From Aquisalimonas sp. (GTDB taxonomy: Bacteria; Pseudomonadota; Gammaproteobacteria; Nitrococcales; Aquisalimonadaceae), in contig SLMR01000061.1 of assembly GCA_007133445.1 (NCBI GenBank), forward strand, positions 1 through 8,849: DNA of 8,849 bases. The letters run 5' to 3'. Within the stretch, counting starts at the first letter, position 1, and the number at the start of each line of letters is the position of its first letter. The position numbers and the translations under genes were made by a program. Under the pieces are notes generated by a model. That model was not told the origin of the DNA. It saw nothing but the letters and a program-made list of their open reading frames with translations, and did not search any database. Positions 1 to 6,827 of the stretch are shown piece after piece.

Positions 1-1347
1 AACAACGTCCTGTGCTTCCCCTTCATCTTCCGCGGCGCCCTGGACGTGGGCGCCACCTCCATCAACGAGGAGATGAAACTCGCCTGCGTGGAGGCCATCG
101 CCAGCCTGGCCATGGAGGAGTCCTCGGATGTGGTGGTCGCCGCCTACGGCGGCAAGCCGCTGCAGTTCGGCCGCGACTACCTGATTCCCAAACCCTTCGA
201 TCCGCGCCTGATCTCGCGCATTGCCCCGGCCGTTGCCCAGGCGGCCATGGACAGCGGCGTGGCCGTGCGCCCCATCGAGGACATGCAGGCCTACCGGCTG
301 CGGCTCAACCAGTACGTGTTCCAGTCCGGCCTGCTGATGAAGCCCCTGTTCGAGCGTGCCCGGGAGAACCAGCAGCGGGTGGTCTTTGCCGAGGGCGAAC
401 AGGACCGGGTGCTGCGGGCGGTGCAGGTGGTGGTGGACGACCGTCTGGCGAAACCCATACTCATCGGCCGCCGCAAGGTGGTGGAAATGCGCCTGGAGCG
501 TGCCGGGCTGCGGCTGAAGATCGACGAGGACTTCGAGCTGGCGGACCCGGAGGACGATCCGCGCTACCGGGAATACTGGACGCTCTACCACTCCATCATG
601 GAGCGCAGGGGCATCACCCCCGACCAGGCGCGCAACGTGGTGCGCACCCGCAACACGGTGATCGCCGCGCTGATGGTCCGCCGCGGCGAGGCGGACGCCA
701 TGATCTGCGGCATCGACGGCCGCTACCACCGGCAGTTGGGGCATATCGACGCGGTCCTTGGTCGCCGGCCGGGCGTGCGCAACCTTGCGGCCATGAACAC
801 CCTGATTCTGCCAAAGGGGACGTTCTTCCTCTGCGACACCTACGTCAACCAGGACCCCACTGCCCAGCAGTTGGCGGAGATGACCATCCTGGCCGCCGAC
901 GAGGTTCGCCGCTTCGGCATGACGCCCAAGGTGGCGCTGCTCTCGCACTCCAGTTTCGGCTCCTCCGAGTCCGCCTCGGCAGTGAAGATGCGCGAGGCAC
1001 TGCAACTGATCGAAGCGCGGGATCCGAACCTGGAGGTGGAAGGCGAGATGCACGGTGACGCGGCCATCTCCGAGGAGATCCGCCAGCGCATCTTCCCCAA
1101 CGCGCGACTCAAGGGCACGGCCAATCTACTGATCCTGCCCACGCTGGATGCCTCGAACATTGCGTTCAATCTGCTCAAGGCGACCAGCGAGGGGGTCTCG
1201 GTAGGGCCGATCCTGCTGGGCGCGAACCGCCCGGCACACATCCTGACACCGTCGGTGACCGTCCGCGGCATCATCAACATGACCGCCCTGGCCGCGGTGG
1301 AGGCGAGCATGATGCCCTCGGGCGAGGACACCGAGAAGGCGCAATGA
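1..1347 (+). CDS. maeB: NADP-dependent malic enzyme, MaeB type with C-terminal phosphotransacetylase-like domain (5' end outside window)
   Basis: Malic enzyme oxidatively decarboxylates malate to pyruvate in the cytoplasm and supplies NADPH. The reading frame is open from base 1, so the gene starts upstream; 448 residues are visible. Proteins of this family are about 750-770 residues (family knowledge), so roughly 310 N-terminal residues, with much of the catalytic malic-enzyme core, are missing. The visible start (NNVLCFPFIFRGALDVGA, followed by INEEMK) is the conserved end of the NAD(P)-binding malic domain. From about visible residue 115 a phosphotransacetylase-like domain begins (RVVFAEGEQDRVLRAVQ) and runs to near the end. 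In MaeB proteins this domain is regulatory, binding acetyl-CoA-type effectors, and is not known to act as a transacetylase. The gene ends in TGA 31 bp before the quinone oxidoreductase start, so co-transcription is possible. A stand-alone phosphate acetyltransferase is excluded by the malic-enzyme segment. Confidence 0.95.
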   Translation, partial: NNVLCFPFIFRGALDVGATSINEEMKLACVEAIASLAMEESSDVVVAAYGGKPLQFGRDYLIPKPFDPRLISRIAPAVAQAAMDSGVAVRPIEDMQAYRLRLNQYVFQSGLLMKPLFERARENQQRVVFAEGEQDRVLRAVQVVVDDRLAKPILIGRRKVVEMRLERAGLRLKIDEDFELADPEDDPRYREYWTLYHSIMERRGITPDQARNVVRTRNTVIAALMVRRGEADAMICGIDGRYHRQLGHIDAVLGRRPGVRNLAAMNTLILPKGTFFLCDTYVNQDPTAQQLAEMTILAADEVRRFGMTPKVALLSHSSFGSSESASAVKMREALQLIEARDPNLEVEGEMHGDAAISEEIRQRIFPNARLKGTANLLILPTLDASNIAFNLLKATSEGVSVGPILLGANRPAHILTPSVTVRGIINMTALAAVEASMMPSGEDTEKAQ

Positions 1348-1378
1348 CAGCCATAAGGCTACGGCAGGAGGGGAGACA

Positions 1379-2359
1379 ATGACCAAGGCAATCGTCGTCC
1401 ATGAAACCGGGGGGCCGGAGACCATGCACTGGGAGGAGGCCGGCGTCGGCGCGCCCGGACAGGGGCAGGCGCTGGTCCGCCACACGGTGGTGGGGCTGAA
1501 CTTCATCGACGTGTATTTCCGCACCGGGTTGTACCCGCCACCGCAACTGCCCTTCACGCCCGGCATGGAAGCCGCCGGGGTTGTGGAAGCGGTGGGCCCC
1601 GACGTCACCCACATCGCGCCGGGGGACCGGGTTGCCTACGCGGCCGGGCCACCCGGTGCCTACTGCGAGCAGCGCGTCATGGCCGCCGACCGGCTGGTGA
1701 AGGTGCCCGACGGCATCAGCGACGAGACCGCGGCAGCGATGATGCTCAAGGGCATGACCGCCTGGTACCTGCTGCGGCGAACCTACCCGGTCAAGGCCGG
1801 CGACACCATTCTCGTCCACGCCGCCGCCGGCGGCGTCGGGCTGATCGCCTGCCAGTGGGCGAAGCATCTGGGTGCCACGGTGATCGGCACCGTGGGTAGC
1901 GCGGAGAAGGGCGAACTGGCCCGCTCCCACGGATGCGATCACCCCGTCAACTACAACACCGAGGACTTCGTGGAGCGGGTCCGGGAGCTCACCGGCGGCA
2001 AGGGGGTGCCGGTGGTCTACGACTCCGTGGGCCAGGCCACCTTCGACGGCTCTCTGGACTGCCTGCAGCCGCGGGGGCTCATGGTGACGTTCGGCCAGTC
2101 GTCCGGGCCGGTACCGCCCCTGAACCTGGGCACCCTGGCGGCCAAGGGGTCGCTTTTCATCACGCGGCCCACCCTGTTCAACTACGTGGCTGCCCGGGAG
2201 GATCTGGAAGCCGCGGCCGGGGAGCTGTTCGATCTGGTGCAGAAGGGCGTGGTCACCATCGAGGTCAATCACCGCTTCCCGTTGGCGGACGCCGCCGAGG
2301 CCCACCGCGCCCTGGAAGGCCGCAAGACCACCGGCTCCACGGTCCTGACCCTACCGTAG
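1379..2359 (+). CDS. qor: NADPH:quinone oxidoreductase, zinc-free MDR family (QorA-like)
   Basis: This is a soluble medium-chain dehydrogenase/reductase that transfers electrons from NADPH to quinones. It has 326 residues, close to E. coli QorA (327). Visible signatures are NFIDVYFRTGLYPP at residues 41-54, the catalytic-domain PGMEAAGVVEAVG at 61-73, the nucleotide-binding glycine motif AAAGGVG at 148-154 followed by a Rossmann helix, and the C-terminal GRKTTGSTVL at 315-324. The cysteine-rich structural zinc loop of alcohol dehydrogenases is absent, which places it in the zeta-crystallin/Qor branch. The ATG at 1379 is preceded by a strong purine-rich ribosome binding site (AGGAGGGG, ending about 5 nt upstream). 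The gene ends in TAG immediately before the hairpin cluster. Its physiological substrate cannot be read from the sequence; related MDR enzymes also reduce enones. Confidence 0.93.
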   Translation: MTKAIVVHETGGPETMHWEEAGVGAPGQGQALVRHTVVGLNFIDVYFRTGLYPPPQLPFTPGMEAAGVVEAVGPDVTHIAPGDRVAYAAGPPGAYCEQRVMAADRLVKVPDGISDETAAAMMLKGMTAWYLLRRTYPVKAGDTILVHAAAGGVGLIACQWAKHLGATVIGTVGSAEKGELARSHGCDHPVNYNTEDFVERVRELTGGKGVPVVYDSVGQATFDGSLDCLQPRGLMVTFGQSSGPVPPLNLGTLAAKGSLFITRPTLFNYVAAREDLEAAAGELFDLVQKGVVTIEVNHRFPLADAAEAHRALEGRKTTGSTVLTLP

Positions 2360-2377
2360 GGTGCATCTTGATGCACC
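2360..2377. repeat. Perfect 8-bp inverted repeat abutting the qor stop codon
   Basis: GGTGCATC (2360-2367) is followed by TT and its exact reverse complement GATGCACC (2370-2377). The two-base gap is too tight for the innermost pair, so the realistic structure is a 7-bp stem with a 4-nt loop. It starts immediately after the last base of the qor TAG stop. No run of T follows on either strand, so a classical intrinsic terminator is not shown. It may be part of a bidirectional terminator or a REP-like dispersed repeat; the sequence alone does not decide. Confidence 0.6.
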
Positions 2378-2380
2378 GTC

Positions 2381-2404
2381 AGGGTGAATGCAGGCATTCA
2401 CCCT
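2381..2404. terminator. Perfect 10-bp stem-loop between convergent genes, possible bidirectional terminator
   Basis: AGGGTGAATG (2381-2390), loop CAGG, then the exact complement CATTCACCCT (2395-2404). The flanking C2380 and G2405 add an eleventh pair. It lies between the ends of qor (2359) and hemY (2421), where both converging transcripts would need to stop. A smaller hairpin follows (CCCG 2407-2410 / CGGG 2416-2419). There is no U-tract on either strand, so the terminator role is inferred from position and stem strength. A role in protecting mRNA 3' ends or as a REP-type element is equally possible. Confidence 0.45.
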
Positions 2405-2420
2405 GGCCCGCGAATCGGGG

Positions 2421-3665
2421 TCAGGCCGATTGCTGCTCTCCCGCCGGAAGCTGGCGCACGTGCTCCAGCTCCGGCAGGGGCTGCAGGCCGGTTGCCTGCT
2501 CGGCGGCACGCCGGTAGGCCCGGCGGGCAGCGTCGCGCTCACCCATGTGCTCGAGCAGGTCCGCCAGCAGATAGAACGCCTCGGCACTTGGCTTGCGCGC
2601 GACACACGCCTCCAGGTAAGAGCGCGCACGCCCCCAGAGCCGGCTGCGAATGGCCAGCCGCCCCACGGCCAGCAGCAGATCGGGATCCTCCGGGTGCTCC
2701 CTCAGCCAGCCTTCGGCGATGTTGAAGGGCCGCTCCGGATCCTCCATCTGCAAGCGCCCGTAACGGTCCACGTAGCCGGGGTTCCACTGGCTGCGCAGCG
2801 CCAGCCGCAGGCGCTTTTCCGCCTGTTCACTGCCGGCGTTGTTGGCCAGGGCGGCGTCGGCGTAGGCCAGGATCACATCCGGGTCGTTGTGCAGGTGCCG
2901 CGGCAGGCGCGACCAGGCACGGTCCACGGCCTCCATGGACTGCCGCGCGGTCTGCTCCAGCAGGCCCACGGCGGCCTTGCGCTCCAGCACCTGCAAGCGC
3001 TCGGCGTCCATGTCGGCGTGGCGGCGCAGACGCGGCAGGAGGTCAAGCACCCGTTCCCACTCTCCCAGCACGTCGCAGGCCCGCACCAGCAGATGCAGCA
3101 CCCTCGCGTGGCGCGGGTAGCGTTCCTGCAGCAGGTTCAGGGTGGCGAACGCGGTTTCCCACTGCTCGTCTTCCAGGTAGAGCTGCGCCTGAAGCAGGCC
3201 GATGGCAAGCCGGGCATCCGGATCGGCCTTGTCCGCCAGCGCAAGGTAGCTGTCACGGCGATTGTCAGCACCGGCACGATGCGCTGCCCAGGCGGCGCTG
3301 AGATAGTGCAGCACCGGCGTCTCGCTGCTGTCCACGGACTGGATGAGCGAGCGCTCGGCCTGCTGGTAGTTGCCCTCGGCGAGACGCGCGAGGCCACGCA
3401 CCAACCGCCCCCGGGCACGACCGGCCCGGCGCTCCGCCAGCCAGCGGCGCATGTTGCGCGGCATGGAGCCGGCCCGGCGCAACACGCCAACCCCCAGGAG
3501 CAGGGCAAGTACGACGGCAACCAAGGCCCCCAGGGCAAAGAACAGGCTCGTCTCCACGGCCGTGTCACCGACGGAGACCAGGACGTAGCCGGACTGCTCA
3601 TGAAACCAGATAGCCGCTGCGGCACTGGCGAACAGAACGATCAGGATGATGAACAGGCGCTTCAT
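2421..3665 (-). CDS. hemY: HemY-family membrane-anchored TPR protein of heme biosynthesis operons
   Basis: HemY of proteobacteria is an inner-membrane protein encoded with hemC, hemD and hemX. Its biochemical role is not firmly settled, and it is unrelated to Bacillus HemY (protoporphyrinogen oxidase). The 414-residue product is close to the usual ~400. It begins MKRLFIILIVLFASAAAAIW, a first membrane segment at about residues 4-20, then a short periplasmic loop and a second membrane segment at about 40-63. A basic stretch follows (RRWLAERRAGRARGR, 73-87), consistent with a cytoplasmic C-terminal domain. The rest is helical, with TPR-like repeats at about 95-210 and 316-390 (for example the segment ending AEAFYLLADLLEHMGERDAA). 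Its ATG overlaps the hemX stop in an ATGA at 3662-3665, so translation is probably coupled. It is the last gene of the leftward block and ends in TGA 16 bp from the large hairpin. Confidence 0.92.
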   Translation of the reverse strand: MKRLFIILIVLFASAAAAIWFHEQSGYVLVSVGDTAVETSLFFALGALVAVVLALLLGVGVLRRAGSMPRNMRRWLAERRAGRARGRLVRGLARLAEGNYQQAERSLIQSVDSSETPVLHYLSAAWAAHRAGADNRRDSYLALADKADPDARLAIGLLQAQLYLEDEQWETAFATLNLLQERYPRHARVLHLLVRACDVLGEWERVLDLLPRLRRHADMDAERLQVLERKAAVGLLEQTARQSMEAVDRAWSRLPRHLHNDPDVILAYADAALANNAGSEQAEKRLRLALRSQWNPGYVDRYGRLQMEDPERPFNIAEGWLREHPEDPDLLLAVGRLAIRSRLWGRARSYLEACVARKPSAEAFYLLADLLEHMGERDAARRAYRRAAEQATGLQPLPELEHVRQLPAGEQQSA

Positions 3666-4975
3666 TCAGCATCCTCCCTGCCGGCTTCACGTCCCGGTGC
3701 CCGGTGGTCGGGGAGGATCTCGCCGAGATCGGGCATATCCGCGGTAACGCGCGCATCCTTGAGCTCGCGCACCGTCTCCAGCGCCTCGCTCACGGCGTCA
3801 TCGTCGGTCTGGAAATGAAGCTCGAGCCAGGCCTCCACATCCGCCAGGCTGTCCCGGTAAATGCCGGTCTCGCCGTCCAGCAGGGCCAGGCGGGCCGTGA
3901 GCAGCTTCAGGCGCAGATTTTCGCGCAGGTAGTGACTCTCCTCCGGGGCCATCAGCCGCGGGGGAGCCTCGTCCCGGCGCACCACCACCAGTGAGCCGAT
4001 CGCCTCCCGGAACTGCTGCCAGGCCCGTTCACCCGCCTCACGCCAGCCCTCCAGGCTGTCCAGCTGGGCATCACGGTCGCGGGGGATCTCGCCGGGTTCC
4101 ACCCGGTGTTCCGGCTCCTTCAGCGGCCAGGTGTCAATGGCCGCCACCAGGCCGCGTATTTCATCCGCCACACCGCCACGATCCGGTCGGCGCACGTCCA
4201 GCAACGCGTTGATGGCATCCGCCACCGCCTGACGCTCTTCGACTGTCTCGGCGCCCAGCTCCTCCAGGAGCCGGTCCGCCTCCTTCAACGCCTGCAGCGC
4301 GCCGTCCACGTCGCCGTGGAAGCGGGTGCGGTAGCGGGCGATGCCGTAGAGATAGGAGGCTTCGGCGTGGATCCAGTCATCCCGGTGCGCGGCAGCCAGT
4401 TCCTCGATGCGGTCCATGCGCTCGTCCGCCCGGGTCTGGCTTTCGCGGATGTCCTCCATGGTCTCTTCCGCCCGCTCCAGGGTGCTGACGTGGCCGGCGT
4501 GCTGATCCGCCAGCTCGTCCACGCGGCCGGTCAGCCGCTCCTCCTGGCTGCCGAGTTCGTCACGCAGCTCCGCGACTTCCGCGCGCTCGGCGTATTCGTC
4601 ACCGGCGGCCTCCAGCGCCTGCAGGCGATCCCAGAGCCACCAGCCGCCGATGCTCAGGGCAGCGGCCACCAGCAGCGCGACCACCAGGGCGATGACCGCC
4701 GTAGTGCGTGCGCCGCGGTCCGCCGTGGAGTCGTCCCCGCCATTGCTGCCACCGGAAGCTGCCGGCACAGGGGTGCCGCCGTCGCCCTCACCGCCGCCGG
4801 CCACATCCCCACCGTCCTGGGCTCCGGCAGTGGACTGCGCCTCGGTGGTCCCGGTATCGGTGGTCCCGGTATCGGTGGTCCCGGTATCGGTGGCCTCGGT
4901 ATCGGTGGCCTCGGTATCGGTGGCCTCGGTGGAAGCTTCGTCGGCCGTGCCCTTGCGAGTGGAAGGATCAGTCAT
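3662..4975 (-). CDS. hemX: HemX-family membrane protein with unusual Thr/Asp/Glu repeat N-terminus
   Basis: HemX is an inner-membrane protein of unclear function encoded in hemCDXY operons. It is often labelled uroporphyrinogen-III C-methyltransferase, but I see no SAM-methyltransferase motifs here. The 437-residue product starts with about 90 hydrophilic low-complexity residues, including six five-residue repeats (three EATDT, two GTTDT and a diverged GTTEA, residues 17-46). A single membrane helix follows at about 92-114 (AVIALVVALLVAAALSIGGW), then a charged coiled-coil region at about 117-195. The family core begins near residue 201 (WIHAEASYLYGIARYR). The typical C-terminal block is present: SLVVVRRDE, then LRENLRLKLLTARLALLDG, YRDSLADVEAWLELHF and MPDLGEI. 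The ATG at 4975 is 7 bp after the hemD stop with a modest GGAG about 11 nt upstream. The stop overlaps the hemY start by 4 bp. Topology predicted from the single helix is N-terminus in the cytoplasm with the bulk in the periplasm. Confidence 0.9.
   Translation of the reverse strand: MTDPSTRKGTADEASTEATDTEATDTEATDTGTTDTGTTDTGTTEAQSTAGAQDGGDVAGGGEGDGGTPVPAASGGSNGGDDSTADRGARTTAVIALVVALLVAAALSIGGWWLWDRLQALEAAGDEYAERAEVAELRDELGSQEERLTGRVDELADQHAGHVSTLERAEETMEDIRESQTRADERMDRIEELAAAHRDDWIHAEASYLYGIARYRTRFHGDVDGALQALKEADRLLEELGAETVEERQAVADAINALLDVRRPDRGGVADEIRGLVAAIDTWPLKEPEHRVEPGEIPRDRDAQLDSLEGWREAGERAWQQFREAIGSLVVVRRDEAPPRLMAPEESHYLRENLRLKLLTARLALLDGETGIYRDSLADVEAWLELHFQTDDDAVSEALETVRELKDARVTADMPDLGEILPDHRAPGREAGREDAE
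4843..4932. repeat. 15-bp minisatellite, six units, inside hemX
   Basis: On the plus strand the unit CGGTGGTCCCGGTAT occurs three times exactly (4843-4857, 4858-4872, 4873-4887). The variant CGGTGGCCTCGGTAT, two bases different, then occurs twice exactly (4888-4902, 4903-4917), and a sixth unit (4918-4932) differs only in its last two bases. The period is a multiple of three, so gain or loss of units keeps the hemX frame and changes the length of its five-residue repeat tract. The block structure, three of one type then three of the other, is what slippage or unequal recombination would leave. Confidence 0.97.
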
Positions 4976-4982
4976 GGGTTGC

Positions 4983-5777
4983 CTATCTCCGGTTCTCGTT
5001 CACCCAGCGCGCCACCGCGTCACTCAGTGCCGTTGCGTCAGTGCCACCAGTCGTCACGATACCATTACCGAACCCGAGTCCCGAGGCCTTCGCGGCAACC
5101 CGCTCACCGATCACCACCAGTCCGGTGACCAGGAGGCGTTGCCGCCGCTCCGGGCCGGCCAGGGCCATCAGGTTGTCCAGCGCCTCGCCACTCGTGACCA
5201 CGGCCACATCCAGACGGCCATCCCGCCACGCCGCATCCAGCACGGTCGGATCGCTGTCCGGGCAGACCCGGCGGTAGGCGGTCACTACATGCACCGTGGC
5301 ACCGCGCGACTGGAGCGTCTCCCGCAGCAATTCGCGACCACCATCCCCCCGCACCAGCATAACCCGCCGACCGCCCATCTGCCCGAATGCGGGCTCGGCA
5401 AGCAGCGCCTCGCTGTCGAAACCGGTGGCGGGGACGCAGTCCACGGTCAGACCTCGTTCCGCCAGGGTCGCCGCCGTGCCTGCGCCCACCGTGGCCGTGC
5501 GCACGCCGTCCGGCCAGGGAATGCCGAGGGCACGCATGCGATCCAGCAGGGCGTGGACGGCGTTGGGACTGACAAAGACGACCCAGTCCATCCCCGGCAG
5601 GGCCCGGATGTCCCGCTCCAGGGCCTCCGGGTCCGGTGGCGGTGCGATGGCCAGCACCGGGAAGCGGATCACGGTGGCTCCGCGCTGTTCCAGTTCCTGA
5701 CACAGGGGCTCCGCCTGGTGCGCCGGCCGCGTCACCAGCACGCCGGTGTCCGCGAGTTCGCCGGTCGGGCCGGCCAC
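4983..5777 (-). CDS. hemD: Uroporphyrinogen-III synthase
   Basis: HemD is a cytoplasmic enzyme that cyclises hydroxymethylbilane, inverting ring D, to give uroporphyrinogen III, the branch point for heme, siroheme and cobalamin. The 264-residue product shows the family pattern, although the family diverges strongly in sequence: GVLVTRPAHQAEPLCQEL at 12-29, VVFVSPNAVHALLDR at 66-80, TATVGAGTAATLAERG at 94-109, VMLVRGDGGRELLRETL at 139-155, a conserved tyrosine in VVTAYRRV at 164-171 (Y168), VVTSGEALDNLMAL at 193-206 and VVIGERVAAKASGLGF near 221-236. The start is a GTG at 5777, only 3 bp after the hemC TGA, with a GAGG-like site inside the end of hemC. Restart after hemC translation is therefore likely. 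A second in-frame GTG at residue 13 would shorten the protein into its first beta strand and is less likely. Confidence 0.93.
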   Translation of the reverse strand: MAGPTGELADTGVLVTRPAHQAEPLCQELEQRGATVIRFPVLAIAPPPDPEALERDIRALPGMDWVVFVSPNAVHALLDRMRALGIPWPDGVRTATVGAGTAATLAERGLTVDCVPATGFDSEALLAEPAFGQMGGRRVMLVRGDGGRELLRETLQSRGATVHVVTAYRRVCPDSDPTVLDAAWRDGRLDVAVVTSGEALDNLMALAGPERRQRLLVTGLVVIGERVAAKASGLGFGNGIVTTGGTDATALSDAVARWVNENRR

Positions 5778-5780
5778 GGC

Positions 5781-6722
5781 TCAGTGTGCCTCGCCCTCGG
5801 CGAACAGGCGCGTGAGGATCTCCCGCCCGCCGCGCTCGAGCAGGTCACGGCCCAGTGCAGTGCCCAACGCCTCCGCCTCGTCGGCGGTGCCAGTGATTTC
5901 ACCGCGCACCACCTCGCCACCGTCCGGCGAGCCGACCAGGCCGCGCAGGGTCAGGCGGTCGCCGTCCAGTTCCGCATAGGCGCCGATGGGCACCTGGCAG
6001 CTGCCTTCCAGCTCCCGGTTCATGGCGCGTTCAGCGGCAACGCGGGTATGACTGTGGCCGTCATCCAGCGGCTCGATCAGCCGCTCCACCGTGGTGTCGC
6101 CGGTGCGGCACTGAATGCCCAGGGCCCCCTGGCCCACGGCCGGAAGGCTTTCCTCCGGCGGCAGGATGCGGGTGATGCGCCCGTCCAGACCGAGCCGCTT
6201 GAGGCCCGATGCGGCAAGGATGATGGCGTCGAACTGGCCTTCGTCCAGCTTCGCCAGGCGCGTGTTGACGCTGCCACGCAGCGTCTCCACCCGCAGGTCC
6301 GGGCGGGCGGCCCGGATCTGACACTGGCGCCGCAGGCTGGCACTACCCACCAGCCCTCCTTCGGGAATCGCCGTCAGGCTGTCATAGTGGACCGACAGGA
6401 AGGCATCGCGGGGATCGCCCCGCTCCGGGATCACTGGCAGATCCAGCTCCGGCGTGATGGTGGCGGGGACATCCTTCATGGAGTGCACGGCGATGTCGGC
6501 ACGACCGTCCAGCAAGCCTTCCTCCAGTTCCTTGAGGAAGAGCCCCTTGCCGCCAATGCGCGCCAGTGGTGCGTCCAGAATACGATCGCCGCGGGTACTC
6601 ATGCGCACCAGCTCCACCTGCAGACCCGGGTGCACGGCCTGCAGGCACGCGGCAACGTGCTCCGCCTGCCATACGGCCAGCGGGGATTTACGGGTGGCGA
6701 TGCGGAGGGTGTCGGGGGACAT
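5781..6722 (-). CDS. hemC: Hydroxymethylbilane synthase (porphobilinogen deaminase)
   Basis: HemC polymerises four porphobilinogen molecules into hydroxymethylbilane in the cytoplasm, using a covalently bound dipyrromethane cofactor. The product is 313 residues, the same length as E. coli HemC. Key residues are visible in matching positions: Cys242 in GSCQVPIGA, which binds the cofactor; the catalytic Asp84 in [14 protein letters not shown] at 42-46; [12 protein letters not shown] at 58-69; SASLRRQCQ at 127-135; RGSVNTRL at 149-156; and [13 protein letters not shown] at 193-205. The start at 6722 is chosen because a good AAGGAG lies 6 nt upstream and the protein then begins [16 protein letters not shown], where homologues begin. 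An upstream in-frame ATG at 6785 would add 21 residues without homology. The gene is first of the hemCDXY block. Confidence 0.98.
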   Translation of the reverse strand: MSPDTLRIATRKSPLAVWQAEHVAACLQAVHPGLQVELVRMSTRGDRILDAPLARIGGKGLFLKELEEGLLDGRADIAVHSMKDVPATITPELDLPVIPERGDPRDAFLSVHYDSLTAIPEGGLVGSASLRRQCQIRAARPDLRVETLRGSVNTRLAKLDEGQFDAIILAASGLKRLGLDGRITRILPPEESLPAVGQGALGIQCRTGDTTVERLIEPLDDGHSHTRVAAERAMNRELEGSCQVPIGAYAELDGDRLTLRGLVGSPDGGEVVRGEITGTADEAEALGTALGRDLLERGGREILTRLFAEGEAH

Positions 6723-6827
6723 GCAGGGCTCCTTGGCGCGCGGCGTGGTGGCCGCCTTGGGAAATACTGGACCATGCCTCAGCATGCCATGAACCTGGTA
6801 CGGTTGCCGAATCCCGACGGCGCCGAC
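6723..6827 (-). promoter_or_regulatory. 105-bp leader between algR and hemC
   Basis: This is the only sizeable gap inside the leftward block, and a likely place for a separate hemC promoter. It contains the direct repeat CATGCC (6773-6778 and 6783-6788 on the plus strand), starting positions 10 bp apart, which also forms CATGC-CTCA-GCATG (6773-6786). A relatively AT-rich stretch follows on the minus strand (CAGTATTTCC, about 6763-6772). I find no strong -35/-10 pair and no intrinsic terminator here. A promoter role is an inference from gene spacing. Confidence 0.35.
6729..6734 (-). promoter_or_regulatory. Ribosome binding site that fixes the hemC start
   Basis: AAGGAG on the minus strand lies 6 nt before the ATG at 6722. 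It is the clearest Shine-Dalgarno in the leader and supports this start over the upstream in-frame ATG at 6785. Confidence 0.85.

Noticed and set aside
1274..2305. A 343-codon minus-strand frame opposite qor
   Set aside because: It is a shadow of a clear Qor-family gene, and its composition (His, Gly, Arg rich) is typical of antisense GC-rich frames.
2388..3818. A 476-codon plus-strand frame opposite hemY
   Set aside because: It is antisense to a complete hemY with membrane helices and TPR repeats, its start lies within the hairpin region, and it shows no recognisable domain.
4106..5128. Plus-strand frame with collagen-like GIGGPGIGG repeats
   Set aside because: The apparent Gly-rich repeat is only the antisense reading of the 15-bp minisatellite in hemX.
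6723..6785. N-terminal extension of hemC from an ATG at 6785
   Set aside because: The 21 extra residues do not resemble HemC, and a good ribosome binding site fits the ATG at 6722, which gives the standard 313 residues.
6770..6795. Possible sigma-54 promoter (TGGCATG...GGCA on the minus strand) before hemC
   Set aside because: The spacing between the GG and GC elements is one base short of the strict sigma-54 arrangement and the -12 element is poor.
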